NCBI GenBank assembly: GCA_910588155.1
Contig: CAJUPB010000013.1
Coordinates: 1 to 61,831 of the forward strand
Reading direction: 5' to 3'
Origin: an uncultured Christensenellaceae bacterium
GTDB taxonomy: Bacteria > Bacillota > Clostridia > Christensenellales > Pumilibacteraceae
DNA length: 61,831 nucleotides
Positions within the stretch are counted from its first letter, which is position 1. Each line of letters begins with the position of its first letter. The position numbers and the translations under genes were made by a program. Below the pieces are notes generated by a model that saw nothing but the letters and a program-made list of their open reading frames with translations, did no database searches and was not told the DNA's origin. This document shows positions 42,204 to 51,226 of the stretch, piece after piece.

Positions 42204-42256
42204 CATATTTATAAAAAATATTTTTCCTATTTTTAGCGAAAAACGCTTGACATTTC

Positions 42257-42310
42257 GAGAAAAACAAAGAAGCTCCGCAAAGGGTGTTTTCTGCCTTTTG
42301 CGGAGACTTT
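42257..42310 (-). terminator. hpf terminator
   Basis: On the minus strand CTCCGCAAA (42297-42305) pairs with TTTGCGGAG (42273-42281), followed by a T-rich tail ending GTTTTTCTC. Confidence 0.8.
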
Positions 42311-42348
42311 CTCTATTCTATATTATATATACCGCGAAAACCGTCTCT

Positions 42349-42885
42349 TTACACCGAAGTGCGGGCATCTATCAAGCCGTAGTTTCCGTCGTTTCTGCGA
42401 TACAACACGTTCACCCTGTCGGTTTCGGTATTTTCGAACACATAGAAGCTGTGCCCTATGAGTTCCAGCTCTTCCACGGCGTCTTCCACCGTCATAGGGA
42501 TAAGCTGATACGTCTTTGTACGCACGACGCCCGTCTTTTCCTGTTCGGCCGCGGGGGCGGCGTATGCATCCGTGAGTTCCGCCGCGCGGAATTTTTTGGA
42601 CTTATCCGCAAGTTTTTTATGATGTTTTATTATCTGCTTTTCCAGCTTGGGCAAAGCGATATCTATATTGTTGTACATATTGTCGCCGGACACCTCGCTG
42701 CGCAATACGCCGTTATCGACGAATATCGTCAGTTCCAGAGTGCACACGTCGTTGGACTGTTTGAGCATTACCTTGACTTTCGTGTCGTCTTCGAAAAACT
42801 TGTCGAGTCTGTTTACTTTCTTGGAAACGATGTCTTTGAGTTTTTCCGTTGCCGTGTAGTTCTTTGTCAAGTATTCGATTCTCAT
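42349..42885 (-). CDS. hpf: Ribosome hibernation promoting factor, long form
   Basis: The 178-residue protein has the N-terminal ribosome-binding domain (MRIEYLTKNYTATEKLKDIV, then the beta-alpha fold to about residue 95), a variable linker, and the C-terminal dimerisation domain (KTYQLIPMTVEDAVEELELIGHSFYVFENTETDRVNVLYRRNDGNYGLI in the usual order). Long HPF alone drives 100S ribosome dimer formation in stationary phase. GGGAGG precedes the ATG. It follows clpC with no visible terminator, so stress read-through from the CtsR operon may add to its own promoter. Confidence 0.96.
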   Translation of the reverse strand: MRIEYLTKNYTATEKLKDIVSKKVNRLDKFFEDDTKVKVMLKQSNDVCTLELTIFVDNGVLRSEVSGDNMYNNIDIALPKLEKQIIKHHKKLADKSKKFRAAELTDAYAAPAAEQEKTGVVRTKTYQLIPMTVEDAVEELELIGHSFYVFENTETDRVNVLYRRNDGNYGLIDARTSV

Positions 42886-42953
42886 TATTTGTACCTCCCA
42901 TAGTACGTATTATTTGCGACGGGACTTGACATTCCGTCCCCGTCGACACCTAT

Positions 42954-42982
42954 ATTATAACACATTTTTTTGCGCTTGTAAA
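42954..42982 (-). promoter_or_regulatory. hpf promoter
   Basis: TTTACA (42977-42982) and TATAAT (42954-42959), 17 bases apart on the minus strand. Confidence 0.75.
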
Positions 42983-43009
42983 TAGGGTTTTTCAAAATAA
43001 CGTAAAATT

Positions 43010-45424
43010 TTATCGAACGCTCACATTTCCGTCGGCATCGACGTCCACCAAGGCGACGTCACCCTCTTTTATCCTGCCCGAAAGTATGGCTTCCGCGACA
43101 TTGTTTTCGATATGGCGTTCTATGACGCGGCGCAAGGGTCTTGCTCCGTATTCGACGTCGTAACCGCGGTCGATGACGAAGCTGCGCATTGCGGGAGTGA
43201 TTTTCAGTCCTATCGATTTGTCGGACAGCGTCTTTTCCACTTTTTTAAGCATTATATCGGCAATCTTTCCTATATCTTCTTTGCTCAAAGCGTGGAAAAT
43301 GCTTACTACGTCGATACGGTTTAAAAACTCCGGCTTGAACTTCCGCTTCAATGCGGCGGTCAGCACTTCTTCCGTTCTCTGTTTGTCGTCCTTTGCCGAA
43401 TCGACGCTGAAACCGAGTCCGCGCGCGGACGAGGACAGTTCGGCGACGCCGACGTTGCTGGTCATAATGATAATGGTGTTTTTGAAGGACACCGTTCTGC
43501 CCTTGGAATCGGTCAGTCTGCCGTCGTCGAGTATCTGCAACAGGATATTGTACACATCGGGGTGGGCTTTTTCTATCTCGTCGAACAGCACGACGGAATA
43601 CTGTTTTCTGCGGACAAGCTCGGTCAATTGACCGCCGTTATCGTCGAAGCCGACATATCCCGGAGGTGCGCCGATGAGTTTGGACACGCTGTGCGGCTCC
43701 ATAAACTCCGACATATCCAATCTTATGACGGCGGTTTCGTCGTCGAACATTGCTTCGCCGAGCGCTTTCGTGAGTTCGGTTTTTCCTACGCCCGTGGGAC
43801 CGAGGAACAAAAACGAGCCTATCGGACGGTTGGGGTCTTTGAGTCCCGCCCTGGCGCGTCTTATGGCTTTTGCTACGCTCTCCACGGCTTCGTTTTGACC
43901 TATGACGCGTTTATGAAGCAAGTCTTCCAGCCCGACAAGTCTCTGCGTTTCGCTTTCGCTCAACCGCATAACGGGTATTTTCGTCCATTTGGAAACCACT
44001 TCCGCGATGTTTTCGGCGGTTATGCAATCACCCGTCTGTTCGCCTGCCTTTTGCCAATTCAGTTTCAAATCTTCTATTCTTCTGCTCAACTCTTTCTGTT
44101 CGTTCAGCAGCTGACCCGCGAGCGGGAAATTCTCCGAATTTTTGGCTTCGAGTTTGCGCTTTTCGAGTTCGGCGTATTTTTCCTCCATACTCTTGATTTC
44201 GGGCGGCACTATATTGCCGTTCACCTTTGCCCTGCTCATCGCCTCGTCAATCAAGTCGATAGCCTTGTCGGGCAAAAATCTGTCGGTTATATACCTGTCG
44301 GAAAGTCGGGCGGCGGCAGTCAGTGCGTCATCGGTTATTTTCACTTTATGGAATGCCTCGTAATTGGCTTGCAGACCGCGGAGTATTTCTATCGTCTGCT
44401 CGACGGTGGGCGGCTCGACCATTATCGGCTGAAAGCGTCTTTCCAGAGCTTTATCCGCCTCTATGAACTTACGGTATTCGTCCGTCGTCGTCGCGCCTAT
44501 CGTCTGCATTTCGCCGCGTGCGAGATAGGGTTTCAGTATATCCGCGGGAGAAACCTCGCCGTCACGGTCGCCTGCGCCGGCAAGAGTGTGAATCTCGTCT
44601 ATGAACACGATGATATTGCCGCTTTCGCGTATGAGTTTTATGGCGTCTTTGAGTTTCTTTTCCAAATCGCCGCGATAGCGGGTGCCTGCCATAAGAGAGC
44701 CTATGTCGAGACCGAACACTATTTTGTTTTTAAGCAGTTCGGGCACGTTGCCTTCGACGATTGCCTTTGCCAAGCCCTCCACGACGGCAGACTTGCCGAC
44801 GCCGGGTTCGCCTATCAGCACGGGATTGTTTTTGGTCTTGCGGCAGAGAATCTGTATGATTCTTTCTATCTCCTCTTTTCTTCCGATTATCGGGTCGATT
44901 TTGTTTTCTCTCGCCTTTTGCGTAACGTCCACGCCGAGGTCTTTGAGTTGCGCCGGAAGCTGCTCGGAGTCGGACTCCGACATTGCGGCTTCGGTGCGGC
45001 GGTTTATTTCTTCCACCAAAGTGCGGGTCAGCTGTCTGATGTCCACGCCCGAACGCAAAAGCAGTCCGCAAGCCACTCCGCCGAAGTCGCTCAAAATCGC
45101 AAGCAGCATATGCTCGCTGTGAACAAGACGGTTGCCTGTTCTGCTCGCGTACTGCGACGCCAAAGATATGGTCTGTTCCACTCTCTGCGACAGTTCCGGT
45201 TTTACGCCGGCATAAGGTTTGGACGATTTGAAATAGTCCGTGAACACTTCCTGCGGTATGTTGTACTTTCTCAAAAAGTCGCCAGCTCGGCACGCCGTGG
45301 ACAGCATACCGAACAGCACGTGTTCCGTGCCTACGACGGGGCTGTAATAGTTTTCCGCAGTTTCCTGCGCCTTTGTCATTGCTTTATTCAGATTTTCGGA
45401 AAATCCACCGAATTGTATAGACAT
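43010..45424 (-). CDS. clpC: AAA+ unfoldase ClpC
   Basis: The 804-residue protein has the N-terminal ClpN repeats (about 1-140), a first AAA domain with GEPGVGKSAVVEG (about 205-217) and IVFIDEIHTL, a coiled-coil middle domain with the MEEKYAELEKRKLEAK region, and a second AAA domain with GPTGVGKTELTKAL and VVLFDEIEKAHPDV. ClpC unfolds substrates for ClpP, including arginine-phosphorylated proteins marked by McsB. It is the last gene of the ctsR-mcsA-mcsB-clpC operon, 30 bases after mcsB. Confidence 0.97.
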   Translation of the reverse strand: MSIQFGGFSENLNKAMTKAQETAENYYSPVVGTEHVLFGMLSTACRAGDFLRKYNIPQEVFTDYFKSSKPYAGVKPELSQRVEQTISLASQYASRTGNRLVHSEHMLLAILSDFGGVACGLLLRSGVDIRQLTRTLVEEINRRTEAAMSESDSEQLPAQLKDLGVDVTQKARENKIDPIIGRKEEIERIIQILCRKTKNNPVLIGEPGVGKSAVVEGLAKAIVEGNVPELLKNKIVFGLDIGSLMAGTRYRGDLEKKLKDAIKLIRESGNIIVFIDEIHTLAGAGDRDGEVSPADILKPYLARGEMQTIGATTTDEYRKFIEADKALERRFQPIMVEPPTVEQTIEILRGLQANYEAFHKVKITDDALTAAARLSDRYITDRFLPDKAIDLIDEAMSRAKVNGNIVPPEIKSMEEKYAELEKRKLEAKNSENFPLAGQLLNEQKELSRRIEDLKLNWQKAGEQTGDCITAENIAEVVSKWTKIPVMRLSESETQRLVGLEDLLHKRVIGQNEAVESVAKAIRRARAGLKDPNRPIGSFLFLGPTGVGKTELTKALGEAMFDDETAVIRLDMSEFMEPHSVSKLIGAPPGYVGFDDNGGQLTELVRRKQYSVVLFDEIEKAHPDVYNILLQILDDGRLTDSKGRTVSFKNTIIIMTSNVGVAELSSSARGLGFSVDSAKDDKQRTEEVLTAALKRKFKPEFLNRIDVVSIFHALSKEDIGKIADIMLKKVEKTLSDKSIGLKITPAMRSFVIDRGYDVEYGARPLRRVIERHIENNVAEAILSGRIKEGDVALVDVDADGNVSVR

Positions 45425-45454
45425 TGTTATATCCTCCTTGTCAACGATTGTCTG

Positions 45455-46486
45455 TTATGCCCTCGAACCTATCGACTTCAAGACTTTTGCCACGTAAGCC
45501 GCGCGCATTATATCGCGTCTTGCGGGCGGTATTCCCCTTGCGTCGCCGTCGAGCGCTTTGCCGCTTATGTTTACTATATTTGCCGGCTGGGCTTCCGTCA
45601 CGAGCTTTTCCAAACGGTCGTAATCGCTTATTTTTATGAGTCCGTATCCGTCGTATGCGCCGAGTTTGACGTATGCCATAAGCGACATAAACTCGTCGGT
45701 GGACAGCGAATAGGCGTTTGTCAGCAGACCCCACGCGCGCCACACTCTGTCGCGTATCGCCGCGCCGTCGTTATGGAACAGGCGGTCGCGCGCGGCAAGT
45801 TCCGATTCCACCAGGCTGTTTATGCAATTGCCCACGGAGGAAACAATGTCCTCTTCCCCGACGCCGAGCGTCTTGCAATTGGAGACCTGGTAGATGAATC
45901 CGTCCGCCTTACTGCCCTCGCCGTACACGCCGCGCACCGTCATATTGAGTCTGGACACAGCGTTTATACAGCTCTCTATGCCGTTCGTCAGCGACAGTGC
46001 CGGCAAGAACATCATTACCGACGCCCGCATTCCCGTGCCGATATTGCTGGGACAGCAGGTCAGGTAGCCCAACCGAGCGTCGAAAGCGAACTTTACTTTT
46101 TCTCCGATTATATCGTCCGCCTTGTTTATCTCGGCGTATGCCTCGTCCAATTTGAATCCGCGCAAGATACACTGCTCGCGAATATGGTCCTCTTCGTTTA
46201 TCATTATGCTGACGGTTTCGGCGTCGTTTATTATTGCCGCGCCGTTGTCCGCCCGAAGCAAGTCTTCGGATATGAGATGTTTTTCTTTCAGCACGTCGAG
46301 GTCGAGCTGGTTCGACGCAGACACGCGGTAGAGATTGTACGAGCCGTTCGGCGCAAGAGCGTCGTATACCTGTTTGGCTATCATTGCGCCGCGCTCTCTG
46401 CGCAGTTTATGCGGGAACGGAAGCCCTGCGACGTTGCGGGCAAGGCGCACCCTGCTGGATATTACCACGGAATTCGAGTCAGGCAT
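45455..46486 (-). CDS. mcsB: Protein-arginine kinase McsB
   Basis: The 343-residue protein is related to phosphagen kinases: VVISSRVRLARNVAGLPFP at the start, NEEDHIREQCILRGF with the catalytic acidic residues, and LTCCPSNIGTGMRASVMMFLP at the nucleotide site. McsB phosphorylates arginines, inactivating CtsR and tagging proteins for ClpCP. It needs McsA as activator, whose gene overlaps its start by eight bases. Length and motifs are normal. Confidence 0.97.
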   Translation of the reverse strand: MPDSNSVVISSRVRLARNVAGLPFPHKLRRERGAMIAKQVYDALAPNGSYNLYRVSASNQLDLDVLKEKHLISEDLLRADNGAAIINDAETVSIMINEEDHIREQCILRGFKLDEAYAEINKADDIIGEKVKFAFDARLGYLTCCPSNIGTGMRASVMMFLPALSLTNGIESCINAVSRLNMTVRGVYGEGSKADGFIYQVSNCKTLGVGEEDIVSSVGNCINSLVESELAARDRLFHNDGAAIRDRVWRAWGLLTNAYSLSTDEFMSLMAYVKLGAYDGYGLIKISDYDRLEKLVTEAQPANIVNISGKALDGDARGIPPARRDIMRAAYVAKVLKSIGSRA

Positions 46487-47000
46487 CTTTCTTACCTCCT
46501 TCCAGCGATTTTTTCAGTTCGTTGATTTGGTCGAGACAGCGTTGCGCTTCGTCGTAATCTTCGGCGTCGGAAGCCTCCTGCTGTTTTACGCGCAGGCGCT
46601 GTATCTTTGCCATAATCTCGGCTTTCGGGTCTGCCGCGCCCGGTATTTTGCCGACGTGGCGCAGGTCGTGCTGAACGCGTCCTATCGCCGGCATTATTAC
46701 TTTTTCGAACGCCCGATAGCAGTCGGGACAGCCGACGTAACCCGTTTTGATAAACTCGTCGCTCGTCGTTCCGCACTTCGTGCATATACAGCGTTGGGAG
46801 TCGGAATCGCCGAACATAAGCCCCGCAAACGACGAGAACAGGTCGTCCACGCCCCCGAAACTTTTCAGAAAGGAATCTTCTTCCCTGTATTTTTTACTGC
46901 ATTCCTCGCACAAGTGGCGGGTTCTTACAATGCCGTTCTTGATTATCTTCGTATGAAATACGGCTTGATTTTGTTTACATTCGTCGCACAACATTTTCAT
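46479..47000 (-). CDS. mcsA: McsA, activator of McsB
   Basis: The 173-residue protein has four CxxC zinc-binding pairs (CDEC, CEEC, CTKC, CPDC) and a C-terminal UVR-type helical segment (EIMAKIQRLRVKQQEASDAE). McsA binds McsB and stimulates its kinase activity in the stress response. It lies seven bases after ctsR and overlaps mcsB. Confidence 0.95.
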   Translation of the reverse strand: MKMLCDECKQNQAVFHTKIIKNGIVRTRHLCEECSKKYREEDSFLKSFGGVDDLFSSFAGLMFGDSDSQRCICTKCGTTSDEFIKTGYVGCPDCYRAFEKVIMPAIGRVQHDLRHVGKIPGAADPKAEIMAKIQRLRVKQQEASDAEDYDEAQRCLDQINELKKSLEGGKKDA

Positions 47001-47007
47001 CGTCTCC

Positions 47008-47475
47008 TTACTCGTCGTTATCGTCTTTCAAAAGCTGACATATCACGCTTTTGAGTATCCCTGCCCGCAAGCCGTCCTTTGCCACGGTGGGCGCTATCAG
47101 TGCTTTGTCCGTTATGCCCGCCGCTATTAGTTTTGCCTCCCGCAGCGTGATTATTCCGCTTTGCGTCAACCTCTCCAAAATCTGCAACGCCCTGTTGTAG
47201 CTCACGCCGTCGGATACGGAACGGTTCAGAATTTCGTCTATCGTTTCGTCCGCGCTTTTCGTCAGGCGCACAACGGTTATATAGCCGCCGCCGCCCCTGC
47301 GCGATTCTATGACATAACCTCGGTCGGGCGTGAAGCGCGTGGACAGCACATAGTTTATCTGGCTGGGCGCGCAGGCAAAATAGTTTGCCAACTCGTTGCG
47401 GCTGATATTCAAACTGTCGCTGTCGCCCAACGTCTCCAATAAAAAATTTTCGATTAAATCGCTTATATTAGCCAT
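47008..47475 (-). CDS. ctsR: Stress gene repressor CtsR
   Basis: The 155-residue repressor has an N-terminal winged helix-turn-helix (ISDLIENFLLE through APSQINYVLSTRFTPDRGY) and the glycine-rich wing ESRRGGGGYITVVRL that touches DNA and senses heat. The start at 47475 (MANISDL) is chosen since homologues begin there and a GAGGAG site precedes it. A longer frame to 47529 would run into the operators. It represses its own operon through heptad repeats directly upstream. Confidence 0.96.
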   Translation of the reverse strand: MANISDLIENFLLETLGDSDSLNISRNELANYFACAPSQINYVLSTRFTPDRGYVIESRRGGGGYITVVRLTKSADETIDEILNRSVSDGVSYNRALQILERLTQSGIITLREAKLIAAGITDKALIAPTVAKDGLRAGILKSVICQLLKDDNDE

Positions 47476-47523
47476 CTCTTCTTCTCCTCTGTCCGTCCTT
47501 GCCCGACTTCGCTTTCGCACAAA

Positions 47524-47560
47524 GGTCAAATTTGAAAGTCAAAGGTCAAAGAAAGTCAAA
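47524..47560 (+). promoter_or_regulatory. CtsR operators, four GTCAAA heptads
   Basis: GGTCAAA-GAA-AGTCAAA at 47544-47560 is a perfect CtsR box. Two further heptads, GGTCAAA (47524-47530) and AGTCAAA (47537-47543), stand next to it. All lie between the -10 box and the ctsR start codon, so bound CtsR would block the transcription start. Confidence 0.93.
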
Positions 47561-47569
47561 TTTGATTTA

Positions 47570-47598
47570 ATTATAGAGCGGCGGGAAAAATTTGTCAA
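47570..47598 (-). promoter_or_regulatory. ctsR operon promoter
   Basis: A full-consensus sigma-A promoter on the minus strand: TTGACA (47593-47598), 17 bases, TATAAT (47570-47575). Confidence 0.9.
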
Positions 47599-47639
47599 GC
47601 GAAATTTGCGGTTTTTTATAAAATTTTTTATGCAAAAGT

Positions 47640-48235
47640 TTCGGAAAAAAACGAGGTTCGATATTTGAGGCGGTTTTCGGGGTTTAGTGTGAATTAGCGG
47701 TTTATGTGATTTTAGATTTGAGGTTTTTCGAGGGGTGTGCGAGAGAGTTGGTTTTATTGGGGTTTGATGTGAATCAGAGGTTTGGTATTTGAGTTGAGGG
47801 CGCATTTAGATGTGTGTGGGGTTTTGAGTTAAGTGTGAATTAGCGGTTGGTGCGTGGGTTGGGTTATTTCGAGGGGTGTGCGAAGTTTGAGTTGAGAGTG
47901 AATTGGAAAAGTAATGCGATTTGAGGTTCGGAGTGATTTTGAGGTGGACGCGGTTATGGAATGAGGTTTTGGTTTGATGGGTTTGATGAGGGTGTTTCCG
48001 ATGAGAAATGTCGAAATTAACTTGATTGAGAAATTTGATGTTTGCGGCTTGCCGGAAGAAAAACAATGCAGTTGCTTGAATATCAAAAAGTTTCGCAATT
48101 TGTGAGATTGGAAGTTGCGGGTAAATCAGAAACTACTCGATTTGGGTTATGAGATTCGATGTTGATGCGGTTCGGGAGTTAAGAGAATTGGTAGTTATGC
48201 GATTTGAGAGCGGAAAATGTTTGCCGCGTTTGAAG
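47640..48235. repeat. C-depleted, quasi-repetitive non-coding region
   Basis: About 600 bases have a plus strand made almost only of G, T and A. Degenerate units recur: AGTGTGAATTAGCGG at 47686-47700 and again at 47832-47846, with weaker relatives near 47765 (GATGTGAATCAGAGG) and 47893 (GAGAGTGAATTGG). TTCGAGGGGTGTGCGA occurs at 47727-47742 and 47868-47883. TTTGAGTT(A/G)AG occurs several times. Spacing is irregular (about 60-145 bases). Minus-strand frames through it are low-complexity Thr, His, Pro and Asn strings without ribosome binding sites, so I see no gene. Nature unknown. Confidence 0.6.
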
Positions 48236-48324
48236 CGTCATCGCAAGCGCTTCTCTTCCCCGTCGCGGCGAAAGTCTCCGCGTCTGCCGACAATCGAAGC
48301 GAGGCGGCTACACCTTGCAAGCGA

Positions 48325-48361
48325 CAAAAAATAAAACACGGACTGTTTGAACGGTCCGTGT
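48325..48361 (-). terminator. Terminator downstream of the dCMP deaminase gene
   Basis: On the minus strand ACACGGAC (48354-48361), ten-base loop, GTCCGTGT (48336-48343), then TTTATTTTTT. It is 170 bases after the stop codon; the sequence between shows nothing recognisable. Confidence 0.75.
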
Positions 48362-48534
48362 CGGTTTACTGTTTATTTTGATTACGGCGCAATTAAGTAA
48401 GGCTGTTTGGCTTTCAAAGAAGGCTTTTGACTTTCCGTCGGAATATTTACGACAGCTCAAAGAATTTCAATGCGCCGCAAGTAATATCATATTTTCGCTT
48501 TGCCGTATTATTGTCGGGTCGAAGTTTTTGTCGG

Positions 48535-48981
48535 CTATTCCGCGCGCTCTATCGTCACTCCCGCTTCGGCGAAAAGTTCCATAGAGAATTTGTCGGGATA
48601 ACCCTGCTCGTACACCACGCGCGTGATGCCGCTGTTTATTATCATCTTCGCGCAAATCACGCAGGGCTGATGTGTGCAGTAAAGCGTCGCACCCTCGATG
48701 CTCACTCCCATTCTCGCCGCCTGTATTATGGCGTTTTGCTCGGCGTGGGTGGCATAGCATATTTCGTGCTGCGTCCCCGATGCTATATTCAATTCGCGTC
48801 TTATACACACGCCCTTTTCCTTGCAGCTCTTTATGCCGGAGCTTGCGCCGTTATAGCCCGTCGTCAATATACGTTTGTTCTTTGCTATGACCGCGCCGAC
48901 CTGTCTGTTCTCCTGATAGCAACTCGACCAGCTAGAAACAAGGTTCGCCACTTCCATAAAACGCTTATCCCATTTGTCCAT
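48535..48981 (-). CDS. dCMP deaminase family protein
   Basis: The 148-residue zinc-dependent deaminase carries CYATHAEQNAI with the catalytic HAE and THQPCVICAKM with the PCxxC zinc ligands, plus an additional cysteine-rich part (SCKEKGVCIRR) found in ComEB-type dCMP deaminases. It supplies dUMP for thymidylate synthesis. Its own promoter is divergent from that of groESL. ComEB is the nearest family name, but a competence role is not implied. Confidence 0.92.
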   Translation of the reverse strand: MDKWDKRFMEVANLVSSWSSCYQENRQVGAVIAKNKRILTTGYNGASSGIKSCKEKGVCIRRELNIASGTQHEICYATHAEQNAIIQAARMGVSIEGATLYCTHQPCVICAKMIINSGITRVVYEQGYPDKFSMELFAEAGVTIERAE

Positions 48982-49070
48982 ATCTCTGTCTCCGTATAAG
49001 GTTTTAAATAATTCCTACTCGATTGTAGGGTTTTGAAAAGATTATATAAAATCTTTATATAACTGTTGGC

Positions 49071-49099
49071 ATTATAACAAAAAAGCGGAAAATTTGCAA
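49071..49099 (-). promoter_or_regulatory. dCMP deaminase promoter
   Basis: TTGCAA (49094-49099) and TATAAT (49071-49076) with 17 bases between on the minus strand. An A/T-rich inverted repeat near 49038-49056 lies in the leader. Confidence 0.7.
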
Positions 49100-49128
49100 G
49101 ACAAAAACGCACATTTTTATAAAATCGC

Positions 49129-49157
49129 TTGCAAAATATGAAAATTTACGCTATCAT
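49129..49157 (+). promoter_or_regulatory. groESL promoter
   Basis: TTGCAA (49129-49134) and TATCAT (49152-49157), 17 bases apart. Neither a CIRCE inverted repeat nor CtsR heptads are found between this promoter and groES. Confidence 0.65.
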
Positions 49158-49218
49158 AATGGCACGGTGTAGAAGATATGCCGATTAAAAAGTAAAAATA
49201 TTTTCAGGAGGATGCTTT

Positions 49219-49509
49219 ATGAAAATCAAACCTTTATTTGACAGAATAGTCGTAGAGCCGGTAGAAGCCGAAGAAAAAACCAAAAGCGGTATCGTTCTAC
49301 TCGCAAAAGACCAGGAGAAACCGCAGATGGCGCGCGTTGTCGCGGTCGGTCCCGGCGGAAACGTCGACGGCAAAGAAGTCGTTATGGAAGTCAAGGTCGG
49401 CGACAAAGTGCTGTGCTCGAAATATGCGGGCAGCGAATTCAAGGTGGACGGCAAGGACGTCACTATTATGAGACAGTCCGACGTTCTGGCAATCATATCG
49501 GACAAGTAA
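49219..49509 (+). CDS. groES: Co-chaperonin GroES
   Basis: The 96-residue protein begins MKIKPLFDRIVVEPVEAEEKTKSGIVL, contains the mobile loop and roof region, and ends DVLAIISDK, all standard for GroES. The heptameric lid closes the GroEL folding chamber. AGGAGG precedes the ATG by seven bases; groEL follows after 18 bases with its own AGGAGG. Confidence 0.98.
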   Translation: MKIKPLFDRIVVEPVEAEEKTKSGIVLLAKDQEKPQMARVVAVGPGGNVDGKEVVMEVKVGDKVLCSKYAGSEFKVDGKDVTIMRQSDVLAIISDK

Positions 49510-49527
49510 TCAGGAGGTAAAACAGAT

Positions 49528-51159
49528 ATGGCAAAACAAATCAAAACGGGCGAAGAAGCCAGAAAGGCTTTGGAAGCAGGCGTAAACAAGCTTGCCGATA
49601 CCGTTAAAATCACGCTCGGACCCAAGGGCAGAAACGTCGTTCTCGGCAAAAAGTACGGCGCTCCCCTCATCACCAACGACGGCGTGACCATCGCAAAGGA
49701 AATCGAGCTCGAAGACGCTTTCGAGAATATGGGCGCACAGCTCGTCAAGGAAGTTTCCACGAAAACCAACGATATTGCGGGCGACGGCACGACAACTGCC
49801 TGCCTTCTCGCACAGGCAATTATCAGAGAGGGCTTGAAGAACGTTGCGGCGGGCGCCAACCCGATTATCGTCAAGAAAGGCATTGCCGCCGCCACGCAAG
49901 CCGTCGTCAATCACCTCAAAAGCATAAGCAAGCCCGTGGACGGCAAAAGCGCAATCAAGCAGGTCGCTTCCATTTCGGCCGGCGACGAGATGGTCGGCAG
50001 TCTCATTTCCGACGCTATGGAGAAAGTCGGCAAGGACGGCGTTATCACCATCGAAGAGTCCAAGACGATGGACACGAATCTCACGGTCGTCGAAGGTATG
50101 CAATTCGACAGAGGCTATGCCTCCGCTTATATGGTGACCGACAACGACAAGATGGAAGCCGTGCTCGACAATCCGCTTGTTCTCATCACCGATAAGAAAA
50201 TCAGCAACATCCAAGAGATACTCCCCGTTCTCGAACAGGTTGTTCAGAAAGCGGCGAAGTTGCTCATAATAGCCGACGACATCGAGAGCGAGCCTTTGGC
50301 TACGCTGGTCGTGAACAAGCTGCGCGGAACGTTCAACTGCGTCGCCGTCAAAGCCCCCGGCTTCGGAGACAGACGCAAGGAAATGCTTAAAGACATCGCT
50401 GTTCTCACGGGCGGCACGGTTATTTCCGAAGAAACCGGCATCGAGCTCAAAGACGTCACCATCGATATGCTCGGCAAAGCAAAGCAAGTCAAGGTTGACA
50501 AAGACAACACTACGATTGTCGAGGGCGCGGGCAGCAGCAGCGACATCAAGGCGAGAATCAAATCCATTCGCGCGCAGATGGAAGTTACGACCTCCGACTA
50601 CGACAAGGAAAAACTTGCCGAAAGACTTGCAAAACTCGCGGGCGGCGTTGCCGTCGTCAACGTGGGCGCAGCCACCGAAGTGGAAATGAAAGAAAAGAAA
50701 CTCCGTATCGAGGACGCTCTGGCGGCAACGCGCGCAGCCGTGGAAGAAGGTATCGTTCCCGGCGGCGGTTCGGCGTTATTGTCCGCTATCCCCTGCGTAC
50801 AAGAACTCACGCAGACGCTTGTCGGCGACGAAAAGACCGGCGCGCAGATTATACTGAAAGCTCTCGAAGAACCCGTCAAGCAAATCGCGGTAAACGCCGG
50901 TGTGGACGGCGGCGTGGTCATCGACAAGATTCTCACGAAGAACAAAGTCGGATACGGATATGACGCGCTCAAAAACGAATACGTCGATATGGTTGCGAAG
51001 GGCATAATCGACCCGACGAAAGTTACCCGCTCGGCGCTTCAAAATGCGGCTTCCGTTGCGGCAACGCTGCTTACGACCGAGAGCGTGGTTGCCGACCTTC
51101 CCGAACCCGAACCTGCGCCTGCCGGCGGAATGGGCGGCGGAATGGGCGGAATGTATTGA
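49528..51159 (+). CDS. groEL: Chaperonin GroEL
   Basis: The 543-residue chaperonin has all family marks: VTITLGPKGRNVVL-like ATP region (here VKITLGPKGRNVVLG), NDGVTIAKEIELED, GDGTTTACLLAQAI with the catalytic aspartate, the signature AAVEEGIVPGGGSALL, and a glycine-methionine tail GGMGGGMGGMY. It folds proteins together with GroES. The terminal tyrosine after the GGM repeats is a small deviation. A strong terminator follows. Confidence 0.98.
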   Translation: MAKQIKTGEEARKALEAGVNKLADTVKITLGPKGRNVVLGKKYGAPLITNDGVTIAKEIELEDAFENMGAQLVKEVSTKTNDIAGDGTTTACLLAQAIIREGLKNVAAGANPIIVKKGIAAATQAVVNHLKSISKPVDGKSAIKQVASISAGDEMVGSLISDAMEKVGKDGVITIEESKTMDTNLTVVEGMQFDRGYASAYMVTDNDKMEAVLDNPLVLITDKKISNIQEILPVLEQVVQKAAKLLIIADDIESEPLATLVVNKLRGTFNCVAVKAPGFGDRRKEMLKDIAVLTGGTVISEETGIELKDVTIDMLGKAKQVKVDKDNTTIVEGAGSSSDIKARIKSIRAQMEVTTSDYDKEKLAERLAKLAGGVAVVNVGAATEVEMKEKKLRIEDALAATRAAVEEGIVPGGGSALLSAIPCVQELTQTLVGDEKTGAQIILKALEEPVKQIAVNAGVDGGVVIDKILTKNKVGYGYDALKNEYVDMVAKGIIDPTKVTRSALQNAASVAATLLTTESVVADLPEPEPAPAGGMGGGMGGMY

Positions 51160-51197
51160 TTCCGACACGCTAAAAACGATACAATAAAGCAAAGACT

Positions 51198-51226
51198 GCC
51201 TTCCCCTGCGGAAGGCTTCTTTTTTA
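51198..51226 (+). terminator. groESL terminator
   Basis: GCCTTCC (51198-51204), loop CCTGC, GGAAGGC (51210-51216), then TTCTTTTTT. Confidence 0.9.

Noticed and set aside
47539..48098. Three Thr/His/Pro-rich minus-strand open frames in the C-poor region
   Set aside because: They follow from the base bias; no start signals, overlapping frames, low-complexity products.
48378..48584. Plus-strand open frame of 68 codons
   Set aside because: It runs into the dCMP deaminase gene on the other strand and has no ribosome binding site.
49158..49218. CIRCE element before groES
   Set aside because: No TTAGCACTC / GAGTGCTAA pair or close variant was found.
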